Notes: generated from the sequence alone by a model not told the origin. Counted from the stretch's first letter, positions 38,984 to 48,155 are shown. The stretch: DNA of 64,000 nucleotides from UBA11606 sp965243715 (GCA_965243715.1 CBDEVU010000017.1:434001-498000), one strand, 5' to 3'. Made by a program: numbers and translations.

Positions 38984-39741
38984 GCTACGCGTGAGTAGTC
39001 GAAGCTCTCTTTCACGGATCGGAGGAGCCACTCGTGCTCGTCCGCCCCGATCAGCTCAAGCATTGTCCGGTCGCCGTATGCCTCTGCGGGGCGTCTCGCG
39101 ATGACAGTAGGCATTCCGTCCCGGAGGCGATGCCGGAGGATGTCTGCGATCTCGGCGATTGTGCCGACCTTTCCCGAACGTTCGACGGGCGGCCCAGCAA
39201 GTAGCCACTTGTCGACAGCCTGGCGTTTCACACCCATGAGGTCTGCCATGTCACTGCTTGACAGCTCCAGAGTTGTCATCGCCCGCCTGAGTGGTGAGCT
39301 TCGCTCTTGTTCGTATTCCACCTCGGCCATCGACTTGAGAAACCAGCGAAAGCGATGTCTATTGATGTCTTGGTGTGCCCTGACGCATTCCTGGGGCAGA
39401 CCAGCTGCGAAACCTCTGAGCCGGTCAACGAGGACTGTAACGACGCCAATTCCATCAGGTGATGGAGCGACCCACGGCACTTCAACCGTGTCTCTGCGCA
39501 GAAGCTCATAAACCACCAAGGCCGGCGGAAGGGCTCCGGGGTTGCGCGCTGGCAGCGCTGTCAACGCCTGAACTGCCTCGTGAACGAACACCCAATAGCG
39601 CCGCACCACTGCCCGATCCCCTCCCCGGGATAGCTGTGGCATGAGTCGGTCGAGTGCGGCGACAATGTCTGGGATCACTTCAGACGCCGCCTTTGACGCG
39701 GTAGCCAGATCCTGCTCAAGCAGATCTTCGGTCTGCATCAT
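38980..39741 (-). CDS. Xre/MbcA/ParS-type antitoxin of a RES toxin pair
   Basis: A 253-residue protein. Residues 150-185 contain a helix-turn-helix (SSSDMADLMGVKRQAVDKWL), and the C-terminal 60 residues (ADILRHRLRDGMP, IARRPAEAYGDRTMLELI) match the DUF2384-type toxin-binding region of Xre antitoxins. The long N-terminal extension (residues 1-140, helical) is also seen in actinobacterial relatives, as I recall. It should bind and neutralise a RES NADase and repress the operon. The paired toxin gene is present only as a 5' fragment, leaving an orphan antitoxin. Confidence 0.75.
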   Translation of the reverse strand: MMQTEDLLEQDLATASKAASEVIPDIVAALDRLMPQLSRGGDRAVVRRYWVFVHEAVQALTALPARNPGALPPALVVYELLRRDTVEVPWVAPSPDGIGVVTVLVDRLRGFAAGLPQECVRAHQDINRHRFRWFLKSMAEVEYEQERSSPLRRAMTTLELSSSDMADLMGVKRQAVDKWLLAGPPVERSGKVGTIAEIADILRHRLRDGMPTVIARRPAEAYGDRTMLELIGADEHEWLLRSVKESFDYSRVA

Positions 39742-39786
39742 GCCACGACCATACCGCAGCCAATCTGCAACTGCAATCGGTTGCGG

Positions 39787-40749
39787 CTAGGCCATCACCA
39801 CCTGTGAATTGACCATCTTGTCATGCCAGGTCTGCTTATCGTCGTCCCACAGCATCCACAGATATCCGATGGAAAAGGCGAGACCCGAGATACTTTTCCC
39901 GAACGTGCGCCCCAACGCTGCCCCCCGACCGATGGGTTCCAACGTGCCTTTACGCACGACACGAATCTTCATCGCCCTCTTGCCCAGAGTTTGACCGCTA
40001 ACGCCCTCAAGTTCGATCCAGTACCAGAGGAGGAGAACAATCTCCACAAGCGTGGCCAAAACAGGGAAAAAGCTACCCACCACTAGGGCAAGAAGTGTGG
40101 AAATGATATTTATGACAACAAGGTCGATGATGAAGGCAACGAGGCGTAAACCGAAATCGGCCGGTTGATTGACCAACCCCGCCGAACTCGCATCCGGCGG
40201 TGGCAGTGTGGGTCGGCGAGGTACCATCACCACCTGGGTGTTGACCATCTTGTCGTGCCAGGTCTGCTTATCGTCGTCCCACAGCATCCACAAGAACCCA
40301 ATAAGAAAGACGGCTGGCAGCCATAGGTACCCAGTTAAAAAGAGGCATCCCGGGATAAATTTCCCGGTCGTGCGGACCAGCGCCCTCCACCAGCCAATGG
40401 AATCCTGCGTGCCTATACGCACGACACGAATCTTCATCACCTTCTTGCCCAGGGTTTGACCGCTAACGCCCTCGAACCCAACCCAATACAAAACGGCAAC
40501 ACCAACCGTCATGAAGAGCCCCCAATAAAAGACCCGGATATCACCATCGCTGGCGTAGGGGTCAAGTTCGTGAACCCGCCTAACGATAGCGAAAATCATT
40601 GCGAACGGGAAGAAAGGTACAACGAAGATACTAACGTCGAGGGAGTGGGCCGCGAGGCGTAAACCGAAATCGGCCGGTTGATTGACCAACCCCGCCGAAC
40701 TCGCATCTGGCGGTGGTAGGGGCGGTGGCGGAGGAGGCGGGTTACTCAT
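39787..40749 (-). CDS. Double RDD domain membrane protein
   Basis: A 320-residue protein made of two RDD domains in tandem. The first begins PADFGLRLAAHSLDVSIFVV near residue 26 and ends WHDKMVNTQVVMV near 185. The linker then repeats the Pro-rich leader (LPPPDASSAGLVNQPADFG) and the second domain runs to WHDKMVNSQVVMA at the C-terminus. The inner repeat of the whole leader plus domain shows that two neighbouring RDD genes were fused by loss of the stop between them. Function as for other RDD proteins, unknown transport role. Confidence 0.88.
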   Translation of the reverse strand: MSNPPPPPPPLPPPDASSAGLVNQPADFGLRLAAHSLDVSIFVVPFFPFAMIFAIVRRVHELDPYASDGDIRVFYWGLFMTVGVAVLYWVGFEGVSGQTLGKKVMKIRVVRIGTQDSIGWWRALVRTTGKFIPGCLFLTGYLWLPAVFLIGFLWMLWDDDKQTWHDKMVNTQVVMVPRRPTLPPPDASSAGLVNQPADFGLRLVAFIIDLVVINIISTLLALVVGSFFPVLATLVEIVLLLWYWIELEGVSGQTLGKRAMKIRVVRKGTLEPIGRGAALGRTFGKSISGLAFSIGYLWMLWDDDKQTWHDKMVNSQVVMA

Positions 40750-40798
40750 TGGTATTCTTGTTTCCAGTAGATTACGGCCACCACCCTCTTATGGCGGG

Positions 40799-41242
40799 CT
40801 AGGCCATCACCACCTGTGAATTGACCATCTTGTCATGCCAGGTTTGTTGATCGGCGTCCCACAGCATCCACAGATATCCGATGGAAAAGGGGAGACCCGA
40901 GATATATTTCCCGAACGTGCGCCCCAACGCTGCCCCCCGACCGATGGAATACTGCGTGCCTTTACGCACGACACGAATATTCATCGCCCTCTTGCCCAGA
41001 GTTTGACCGCTAACGCCCTCAAGTTCGATCCAGTACCAGAATGGGAGAACAAACGCCATAAGATACCCGAAAACAGGGAAAGAGCTACCAATCACTAGGG
41101 CAGCAAATATGAAAATGATACCTGTGACAACCGAGTCGATGATGTACGCAACGAGGCGTAAACCGAAATTGGCCGGTTGATTGACCAACCCCGCCAAACT
41201 CGCATCCGGCGGTGGTAGGTGCGGAGGCGGCGGGTTACTCAT
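40799..41242 (-). CDS. RDD family membrane protein
   Basis: A 147-residue protein; the ATG at 41242 is preferred to the longer frame because MSNPPPP is the shared start of this family and the upstream sequence before it matches that of the double-RDD gene. It carries the RDD blocks NFGLRLVAYIIDSVVTGIIF near residue 21 (first part), EGVSGQTLGKRAMNIRVV near 80 and the closing WHDKMVNSQVVMA. It is most like the second domain of the double gene, so a local duplication is likely. Confidence 0.88.
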   Translation of the reverse strand: MSNPPPPHLPPPDASLAGLVNQPANFGLRLVAYIIDSVVTGIIFIFAALVIGSSFPVFGYLMAFVLPFWYWIELEGVSGQTLGKRAMNIRVVRKGTQYSIGRGAALGRTFGKYISGLPFSIGYLWMLWDADQQTWHDKMVNSQVVMA

Positions 41243-41296
41243 TGGTACTCTTCTTTCCAGTAGCTTGCGACCGCACCCTACCATATCAGCTTGGCG

Positions 41297-42934
41297 TTAG
41301 TTCCCTGAGTGGAGAAGGCCGTAGACAAGCGAGTCGACAAGGGCTTGCCAGGACGCTTCGATGATGTTCTCGCTAACGCCGATGGTGGTCCATTCACGGG
41401 CCCCGTTGGTGGAGTCGAGCAGGACCCGGGTGACCGCCCCTGTCCCCTTGCCCGTGTCAAGGACCCGCACCTTAAAGTCGGTGAGAGACACCCGTTCTAG
41501 TGCCGGATAGCGGCCAGCGAGCGCCGATCGCAAAGCGGAGTCAAGGGCATTGACGGGACCGTTACCCTCCCCGACAGCGAGTTGTCGTTCGCCGTCGACC
41601 CAGATCTTCACCGTGGCCTGAGTCTCGACGTCGACAGCGACATCGTTCCATAGTCGAGCGTTGGTGCCCGAGCGGTGATCGGTGCTAACCGAGAACGATT
41701 CAAGCTCGAAATAGCGTTGAATCCAACCGCTCGCGCCGCGCATCAAAAGTTCGAGCGAAGCGTCGGCCGCTTCGAAGTGATAACCAGCGTGCTCTAGCTT
41801 CTTTAGCGTGTCGATAACGTCGCCGATGGACTTTGCGTCGAGGGCAATACCGAGCGATGCGGCCTTCATTTCGAGGGTGGATCGGCCCGCCATCTCCGAC
41901 ACCAACACCCGGGTACCGTTGCCCACAGCCTCTGGCGCGACGTGTTCGTACGCATCGCTCGCCCGACTCAGCGCCGAAGTGTGCAAACCAGCCTTGTGGG
42001 CAAAGGCGGTCGATCCAACGTAGGGCTGCTGGGGATCAACGGAGAAGTTCACCAGTTCGGCCACGTGGTGAGCGACCGACGTGAGGTGCTGGAGTCGCCC
42101 TGCTGGCAAACACTTGATGCCCATCTTGAGTTCGAGGTTGGCCATGATCGGCACGAGGTCGCAGTTGCCGACCCGTTCGCCGTAGCCGTTGATAGTGCCC
42201 TGCACTTGGGTGGCTCCGGCCCGAACCGCGGCGAGGGCGTTAGCAACGCCGCACCCGGTGTCGTTGTGCAGATGAATGCCAACGCCACAATCAAGGTGGG
42301 CGACCACAGCAGAAACGGCCGCTTCGATATCGGGCGGTAGCGAACCACCGTTGGTATCGCACAAGACCACCGCTTCCGCGCCGGCCATCGCCGCTGCCTC
42401 GACCACCCGCAGGCTGAACTCGGGATTTCGTTTGTAGCCGTCGAAAAAGTGCTCCGTGTCGAAAAAGACCCGCTTGCCCTGCCCTACGAGGTAGGCCACG
42501 GAATCGGCGACCATGGCCACGCCCTCGGCCAGCGTGGTTTTCAGCGCTTCGGTGACGTGATAGTCCCAGCCCTTGCCGACGATGCACACCACGTCGGTGC
42601 CAGCGGCCAGCAAATGAGCAAGAGTTTGATCGGAGTCGACTTTGCCCTTGGCCCGACGGGTGGAACCAAAGGCCACGAACTCCGACGTCGCCAAAGCGAG
42701 TTCGGTCTTAGCCCGCTCGAAGAACTCGTCGTCTTTGGGATTAGCGCCCGGCCATCCACCCTCGATAAACCCCACGCCGAGGCGGTCGAGTTGCTCGGCG
42801 ATTCGGAGTTTGTCGTCGACGGTAAGCGAGATGCCCTCTAATTGACTGCCGTCGCGCAGTGTCGTGTCGTAGATATCAACCGCCGCGGGCCACGACGGGT
42901 GGCGGCTCGCCGAACGGTCAATACTCGCCGTCAC
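41297..42934 (-). CDS. cimA: (R)-citramalate synthase
   Basis: A 545-residue enzyme of the HMGL/LeuA family from GTG 42934, which overlaps the ilvE stop (GTGA); the longer frame runs into ilvE. The catalytic start VDIYDTTLRDGSQLEGISLT is near residue 21, HLHNDTGCGVANALAAVRAG near 210-230 supplies the metal-binding HxH, and a LeuA-type dimer domain with regulatory character follows at the C-terminus. Overall it fits CimA rather than isopropylmalate synthase. It condenses pyruvate and acetyl-CoA to citramalate, the first step of a threonine-independent route to isoleucine. It sits with ilvE and leuB, which act later in the same pathway. Confidence 0.9.
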   Translation of the reverse strand: MTASIDRSASRHPSWPAAVDIYDTTLRDGSQLEGISLTVDDKLRIAEQLDRLGVGFIEGGWPGANPKDDEFFERAKTELALATSEFVAFGSTRRAKGKVDSDQTLAHLLAAGTDVVCIVGKGWDYHVTEALKTTLAEGVAMVADSVAYLVGQGKRVFFDTEHFFDGYKRNPEFSLRVVEAAAMAGAEAVVLCDTNGGSLPPDIEAAVSAVVAHLDCGVGIHLHNDTGCGVANALAAVRAGATQVQGTINGYGERVGNCDLVPIMANLELKMGIKCLPAGRLQHLTSVAHHVAELVNFSVDPQQPYVGSTAFAHKAGLHTSALSRASDAYEHVAPEAVGNGTRVLVSEMAGRSTLEMKAASLGIALDAKSIGDVIDTLKKLEHAGYHFEAADASLELLMRGASGWIQRYFELESFSVSTDHRSGTNARLWNDVAVDVETQATVKIWVDGERQLAVGEGNGPVNALDSALRSALAGRYPALERVSLTDFKVRVLDTGKGTGAVTRVLLDSTNGAREWTTIGVSENIIEASWQALVDSLVYGLLHSGN

Positions 42935-43848
42935 GAAACCAACTCGTTCCAAGACGAATAGCGCCCGTTCTTGCCCCGCACGACATCGGCATAAGCCGCG
43001 GCCAACACTTTGGTGGCCGGACCCGGGCACGGAATCGAGCGATCGTCAACCGAGTTCACCGCGCTCACCTCGGCCGCGGTGCCGACCACGAAGATCTCGT
43101 CCGCGGTGTAAAGATCGCTGCGGGCCAAGTCGCCCAACTCGATATGGATGTCGTTATCTGCGGCCAACGCCATCACCGTGTTCTGGGTGATGCCCGCCAA
43201 AGCGCCCGACGACGAAGGCGGGGTGATGATGACATCGCGGTGGGCGCAAAAGAGGTTCTCGCCACTGCATTCGGCGACTAGGCCCGCCCCGTTGAGCATG
43301 ACCGCTTCGTCGTAGCCGGCGTTGAGCGCTTCCATTTTTGCCAGCGTGGAGTTGGCGTAGTTGCCGGTGGTCTTAGACGCGGGCGGCATAATATTGTGGT
43401 CGTGACGGGTCCACGAACTGGTCTTGAGCCGGACCCCTTTGGTGGCCGAGTCGGCGCCGAGGTAGGCACCCCACGGCCACGCAGCGATCGAAATATCGGT
43501 CTTGCAACCGGTCGTAGCTAGGCCCATCTCGCCGTAGCCGTAGTAGGCGATGGGTCGTATGTAGCAGGCGTCGAGACCCGAGTCAGCAACCACCGCTTTG
43601 GTTGCCTCGACTAGGTCAGGGACCGAGTACGGCATCGGCATGCCCAGAATCTTCGCCGAGTTGTGGAGCCGTTCAATGTGCTCGGTGAGCCGGAAAATGG
43701 CCGGACCATGCTCGGTCTCGTAGGCCCGAATGCCCTCAAAAACGCCCGTGCCGTAGTGGAGGGTGTGGGTGAGGACGTGAATCTTGGCTTCGTCCCACGG
43801 CACCATCTCGCCGTTCATCCAAATATGGGGTGTCGCAGTTATAGGCAT
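42931..43848 (-). CDS. ilvE: Branched-chain amino acid aminotransferase
   Basis: A 305-residue class IV aminotransferase. The N-terminus (IWMNGEMVPWDEAKIHVLTH) and HYGTGVFEGIRAYE near residue 31 are typical of IlvE, and the PLP lysine is in ASKTTGNYANS near 157. AECSGENLFC near 192 follows as expected. It catalyses the last step of leucine, isoleucine and valine synthesis. Lies 27 bp downstream of leuB and overlaps cimA by 4 bp, so the three genes form an operon. Intact. Confidence 0.95.
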   Translation of the reverse strand: MPITATPHIWMNGEMVPWDEAKIHVLTHTLHYGTGVFEGIRAYETEHGPAIFRLTEHIERLHNSAKILGMPMPYSVPDLVEATKAVVADSGLDACYIRPIAYYGYGEMGLATTGCKTDISIAAWPWGAYLGADSATKGVRLKTSSWTRHDHNIMPPASKTTGNYANSTLAKMEALNAGYDEAVMLNGAGLVAECSGENLFCAHRDVIITPPSSSGALAGITQNTVMALAADNDIHIELGDLARSDLYTADEIFVVGTAAEVSAVNSVDDRSIPCPGPATKVLAAAYADVVRGKNGRYSSWNELVS

Positions 43849-43875
43849 GGTGGTCTTGAAAGTCCTCTTGCGTTT

Positions 43876-44841
43876 CTAAAGGCGGGCCGCGATGGCGTCG
43901 CCGATCTCAGTAGTGGTTCCGGTAAGGGAATCGGGGTCGGCGCACGCCGCACGAATGCGATCCGCGGCGTCCACTTCCCCCAGATGATCCAACATCATCG
44001 CACCGGAGAGCACCGCGGCAATAGGGTTGGCCCGCCCGGTTCCCACAATGTCAGGGGCCGAACCGTGGACGGGTTCGAACATTGACACGCCGTTAGGGTT
44101 GAGATTCGCCGTCGGGGCGAGCCCAATACCGCCGGAAACAGCCCCCCCTAGGTCGGTGAGAATGTCGCCGAAGAGATTGTCGGTAACGATGACGTCGTAG
44201 CGCTGCGGGTCCTGCACGAAATAGATGCACGCCGCATCGACATGGTTGTATGCCGTCTCGACCGCGGGGTACTCGGCGGCCACCTCGTTGAAGGTGCGAT
44301 CCCACAAGTCGCCCGAGAAGGTCAACACGTTAGTTTTGTGGACGAGAGTGACGTGCTTGCGTCGGTTCATGGCCAACTCGAAGGCGTAGCGCACCGCCCG
44401 TTCGACCCCCATTCGAGTGTTGATCGAGCCTTGGGTTGCCACTTCGTGCGGGGTGTTGGCCCGTAGCAGGCCACCTTCGCCAGCGTAGGTGCCTTCGGTG
44501 TTCTCGCGGATCACCACAAACTCGTGGCCGGGGGCCTTGAAGGGCCGCAGGTTGATGTACAGGTCGAGCTCAAATCGCATACGGAGCAGCAAGCCCCGTT
44601 CGATCACCCCCGGCGGGACACCCGGAGCGCCCACCGCACCGGCGTAGATCGCATCAAGGTGGCGCCACTCGGCGATGATCTCATCGGACAGCACTAAGCC
44701 ATCACGGAGGTAACGCTGGCCGCCGAGGTCATAGTCGACGGTGTCGAGTTCGACCCCGACCGCGGCGATGACCTTCAGCCCTTCAGCCACAACCTCCGGA
44801 CCGATCCCGTCGCCCCCCAAAATTCCGACTCGATACGTCAT
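43876..44841 (-). CDS. leuB: 3-isopropylmalate dehydrogenase
   Basis: A 321-residue enzyme from ATG 44841 (MTYRVGILGGDGIGPEVV is the natural N-terminus; the frame extends upstream without support). ENTEGTYAG near residue 115, the lysine in HKTNVLTFSGD near 165, and YDVIVTDNLFGDILTDLGG near 210 are diagnostic of the isocitrate/isopropylmalate dehydrogenase family. It oxidises 3-isopropylmalate in leucine synthesis and can act on 3-methylmalate in the citramalate pathway, which fits its place before ilvE and cimA. Slightly short for the family but complete. Confidence 0.93.
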   Translation of the reverse strand: MTYRVGILGGDGIGPEVVAEGLKVIAAVGVELDTVDYDLGGQRYLRDGLVLSDEIIAEWRHLDAIYAGAVGAPGVPPGVIERGLLLRMRFELDLYINLRPFKAPGHEFVVIRENTEGTYAGEGGLLRANTPHEVATQGSINTRMGVERAVRYAFELAMNRRKHVTLVHKTNVLTFSGDLWDRTFNEVAAEYPAVETAYNHVDAACIYFVQDPQRYDVIVTDNLFGDILTDLGGAVSGGIGLAPTANLNPNGVSMFEPVHGSAPDIVGTGRANPIAAVLSGAMMLDHLGEVDAADRIRAACADPDSLTGTTTEIGDAIAARL

Positions 44842-44935
44842 AAGGCTTGTGCTCACTTGGTTTGGCCGCGCGGCGCGGCGGGTCACGGATGAAAGTCTAC
44901 CGCACGGCGCGACGGGCATCGGCTTTCCAGCACGG

Positions 44936-44941
44936 TAGATT
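44936..44941 (+). promoter_or_regulatory. Likely -10 box of greA
   Basis: TAGATT (44936-44941) fits the actinobacterial TAnnnT consensus and lies seven bases before the greA ATG, so the mRNA may be leaderless. No clear -35 box. Confidence 0.45.
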
Positions 44942-44948
44942 CTCCAAG

Positions 44949-45426
44949 ATGGCCGCGGCACAACAACTCTCGCAGACTGCGTTCGACCGGCTCTTTGCCG
45001 AGCACGCCGACCTCACCACGCGGGGACGAATCGACATCGCCCGCAAGATCGAATCCGCCCGCGAGTTGGGCGATCTCTCCGAAAACGGCGACTATCAGGC
45101 AGCCAAGGAAGAACAAGGCAAGATGGAAGGCCGAATCATGCACCTGGCCCGGATCATCGACAACACCGTGATCGTCGAAGCCGACCGTGGCAGTGACACC
45201 GTGCTGGCCGGCTCGATCGTCACCATCGTGTTCGACGGACGACGACATCGACGAAGCGGAAAAGTACCTCGTCGGCTCGATCGAAGAACAGCGAGACGAT
45301 ATTCCTGTGGCTTCGCCGGGATCACCCCTCGGCGGCGCTCTCCTCGGTAAGCAGGTGGGCGAGACCGTTGATTACGATACTCCTGGTGTCGGCAGGCAGC
45401 GCGTCAAGATCCTAGAAATCGAGTAG
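44949..45426 (+). CDS. greA: Transcription elongation factor GreA, one frameshift
   Basis: The N-terminal coiled coil (LSQTAFDRLFAEHADLTTRG, residues 6-25, then ARELGDLSENGDYQAAKEE with the acidic tip residues) is clearly GreA. The frame then changes near 45235-45245: the expected FDGDDDIDEAEKYLVGSIEE is present one frame over, followed by the globular C-terminal domain through GGALLGKQVGETVDY to the TAG at 45424-45426. Removing one base restores a protein of about 158 residues. GreA rescues backtracked RNA polymerase and is rarely lost, so a sequencing error is the likely cause. Confidence 0.9.
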
Positions 45427-45428
45427 CT

Positions 45429-46325
45429 ATGAGTGCTTTTATTACTCCCACCACGTTTGCCGCGGGCGACACCGATAGCGGCCAGCCGCCGCTGCCGCCG
45501 AGCGAGATCATCGAGATCCCCGGCCGCGGCACGACCCGTATGCATCGGGTGCAAGGGCCGCCGGGTGCCCCCACCGTTGTTTTGCTGCACGGCTGGCCGG
45601 TCACTGGGGCGCTGAATTGGTTCCGGCTTTTTGAGCCGCTTTCCGCCGTTGCCCACGTGGTTACCTTCGACCACCGCGGTCACGGCGAAGGAATCCGCCC
45701 CGACGGCCGATTTCGGCTCCGCGACGCCGCCGACGACGCCGCGGCCCTGATCGACCATCTCGACCTCGGCCCCACGATCGTCGCGGGCTACTCGATGGGC
45801 GGCGTCATCGCCCAACTCTTGGCCCACCAACACCCTAGCGTTGTCGATGGGTTGGTGCTTTCGGCCACTTGGGCCAGTGGCTTCTCGACACCTCGTAACC
45901 GCCGCCTCCTCCGCCTAGCGGGGCTCATCGGTCAGGGGCTCGGCCGAGTCTCCGTCGAACGCCAGATGAAGCTCCTGGACTACGGCTTCAAGAAGGTCAC
46001 AGGGGTCGAGTCGGCCGACCGCCCGGCCTGGTTTGTGGAACAGATCAGGGCCGGTTCGATTCCTCACATCATGCAGGCGGGTGGCGAAATCGTCCGCTTC
46101 GACAGCCGCTCGTGGCTCCCCGAACTTCGCCTGCCGACCGGCATCGCCATCACGACCCACGATGTGCCTATACCCGCCGATCAACAGCACGAACTGGCCG
46201 CCCTTTTGCCGCACGCCACGCTGCGGCTCATACCGATTGATCACGACGGGGTGGTCACCCGCCCCGATGTCTACGTCCCACCGTTCGTCGAACTGGTTAG
46301 CGCCGTCATGGCTCAGTTGCCCTAG
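45429..46325 (+). CDS. Alpha/beta hydrolase
   Basis: A 298-residue soluble hydrolase. Oxyanion-hole motif VVLLHGWPVTG near residue 49, HVVTFDHRGHGEG near 76, and nucleophile elbow VAGYSMGGVIA near 119 (Ser 122 or so) are clear. A cap region follows, and the acid and His residues are expected in the C-terminal part (THDVPIPADQQH and IDHDGVV). The substrate is unknown. It begins three bases after greA, so it is probably cotranscribed. Confidence 0.88.
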   Translation: MSAFITPTTFAAGDTDSGQPPLPPSEIIEIPGRGTTRMHRVQGPPGAPTVVLLHGWPVTGALNWFRLFEPLSAVAHVVTFDHRGHGEGIRPDGRFRLRDAADDAAALIDHLDLGPTIVAGYSMGGVIAQLLAHQHPSVVDGLVLSATWASGFSTPRNRRLLRLAGLIGQGLGRVSVERQMKLLDYGFKKVTGVESADRPAWFVEQIRAGSIPHIMQAGGEIVRFDSRSWLPELRLPTGIAITTHDVPIPADQQHELAALLPHATLRLIPIDHDGVVTRPDVYVPPFVELVSAVMAQLP

Positions 46326-46348
46326 CGCTTACCCCCGCCCGGCCGATC

Positions 46349-47892
46349 TTGAGAGGTCCAACTCTGAGAGTTCCAACTCGCACTATCCAGGGCCGCTATA
46401 AGTGCAGGAGTCCGGCTCGGTTCGTTCTCGGTACGCTGCTCGCTGTGGCCGTTGTGAGCGGTGCGTGCCGCGGGGCGGGTCCCGAGGCCGATACCGGTGC
46501 CGAGGCCGATGCCCATACCGGTGCCGAGGCCGATGCCCATACCGGTGCCGGTGCCGATGCCGGTGCCGAGGCCGATGCCGATGCCGATGCCGGTGCCGAG
46601 GCCGATGCCCCGTCGTGGCTTATCGAGCGAGCAGGAGACGCCACCACAACGTTTGAGATTAGTGACCGATCCTTCGACCTATCGGCCCGCATCTTGGGCT
46701 TGAGCGCTCGCACCCGTTTCGCCGACGGCGAGGAGATCTTTGAGGAGTTCTTCTCGCCCGGATCAGGATTGGGCCCTGACTTCAACGCCAACGGGTGCAA
46801 TTCCTGCCACGTCAACAACGGCCGGCAAGCCGCCCCGCTAGGCGATGGCTATCTCGGCATTGGACCGGTCGTCCACGTGTCGGCGCCCGGTGCCAGCGCC
46901 ACCGAGGCGCCATTCGACCTACCCGGCTACGGCACCCGACTGCAAACCTATGCGCTAGAAGGGGAGACGGAGGCTCAAGTCAATCTGCTCTGGGAGAATG
47001 TGGCGGGCCAATATCTGGACGGGACCCCCTACGAGCTGCGCCGGCCGATCGTTTCCGTCGTCGGCCGAGAAGGGCTGCTCCCGGCCGATGCCGAACTGTC
47101 GCTGCGGATCCCGCCGCCGATGGCCGGTCCGGGCCTGCTGGAGTTCATTCCAGAAGCCGACTTGTTAGACGCCTCCGACCCCCACGATCTTGACGGTGAC
47201 GGCATCAGCGGTCGGGTGAACCTGATCGCCGACGACGCCGGAGATTTTCGGGTAGGCCGCCACGGCTGGAAGGCCGAGAACTTCGATCTCATCCACCAGT
47301 CGGCCGGGGCGCTCGCCGAAGACCTCGGGATCACCACGTCGCTCAACTCACTTGCGGGCGGGGCTGCGGGCGGGGCCGCGGACTGCGGCCCGGGACTGCG
47401 GGCGCTGGCATCGACATCAGCGACGCGGACCTCGCCGACTTGGCATTCTACATTGAAGGTCTGGCTATCCCGGCGGGCCGCGACGTCACCGATCCCGCCA
47501 TCGTTGATGGGGCGAACCTCTTTGCCCAAGTCGGCTGCACGGGCTGTCACACACCGCAGCAACGAACCGGCCCAACCAACACACCCGAACTCGACGACCT
47601 TATCATTTTCCCCTTCACCGATCTGTTACTCCACGATCTAGGCCCCGGCCTCGACGACGGTCGCCCCGTCTACGCAGCAAGCGGCGCGGAGTGGCGCACC
47701 TCCGCCCTGTGGGGGATCGGCTTGTCGGCAACGGTGAACGGCCATGTCTCGCTGCTCCACGACGGACGAGCCCGAAGCGTCGAGGAGGCCATCTTGTGGC
47801 ACGGCGGAGAAGCCGAAACGGTAACCGCCGCATTCCGAGCGCTACCCGCGGCCGATCGTGAACGGCTGATCCAGTTTGTGAACAGCCGCTAG
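46349..47892 (+). CDS. Di-haem oxidoreductase (DUF1111-like) lipoprotein, one frameshift
   Basis: An exported protein of about 513 residues. The N-terminus is a probable lipoprotein signal (FVLGTLLAVAVVSGAC), followed by a long low-complexity Gly-Ala-Glu-Asp linker. Two haem c motifs are present: CNSCH (from NGCNSCHVNNG near residue 149) and CTGCH in the C-terminal part. The frame changes in a GC-rich stretch near 47385-47405; the second half (DISDADLADLAFYIEGL … VGCTGCHTPQQRTG) continues one frame over to TAG 47890-47892. Related proteins are called thiol oxidoreductases or di-haem proteins; the substrate is unknown. The start codon is uncertain (TTG 46349 or later). It needs cytochrome c maturation outside the membrane. 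Confidence 0.8.
46487..46611. repeat. Degenerate tandem repeat coding for a Gly-Ala-Glu-Asp linker
   Basis: About 125 bp built from 6-bp and 24-bp variants of CCGATGCC and CCGGTGCCGAGG, encoding GAEADAHTGAEADAHTG and related repeats right after the lipobox of the di-haem protein. It probably varies in length by slippage and acts as a spacer between membrane anchor and enzyme. Confidence 0.8.
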
Positions 47893-47982
47893 GAGTAGGT
47901 TCCAGCGACGTTGATCAGGTGGTCGGTTCGGCGGGGCAGTGTGGAAGACCGAAACGAACGCTTCTGCGTCACTGCTATTAGG

Positions 47983-48065
47983 GATGTCATACCATTTGAT
48001 TATTTTCTAGCTATGTTTGTCCCAGGGCATCAGAAGTTGAAGAAGGTGTCGCCGGAGGAGGCCGG
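47983..48065 (+). pseudogene. Internally deleted DUF222 copy (copy 0 of the array)
   Basis: The first part (47983-48021) closely matches the promoter and start of copy 2 (TTTGATTATTTTCTAGCTAT then ATG). After about 12 degenerate codons it jumps to a block like GTGTCGCCGGAGGAGG, which in the full copies lies about 110 codons further in. It is a remnant produced by an internal deletion. Confidence 0.65.
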
Positions 48066-48143
48066 GTGGCTCGGGGGCTCAGCGTGGGTAAACAATCCGA
48101 ACATTTCTTCTCTAATAAGGGCGATAATGTCATAGGGCTTGTT

Positions 48144-48149
48144 TATAAT
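48144..48149 (+). promoter_or_regulatory. -10 box of DUF222 copy 1
   Basis: TATAAT, with six bases to the ATG, predicting a leaderless mRNA. About 100 bp upstream of it are shared with copy 3 but not with copy 2. Confidence 0.6.
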
Positions 48150-48155
48150 GGAGTT

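Noticed and set aside
42935..43030. Longer cimA start
   Set aside because: It would extend into ilvE; the GTG overlapping the ilvE stop gives the natural enzyme start.
44842..44961. Longer leuB start
   Set aside because: The extra 40 residues have no family support, and MTYRVGILGGDGIGPE is a typical LeuB N-terminus.
46487..46611. CRISPR-like repeat
   Set aside because: The units are short, contiguous and coding, without unique spacers; no cas genes are present in the window.
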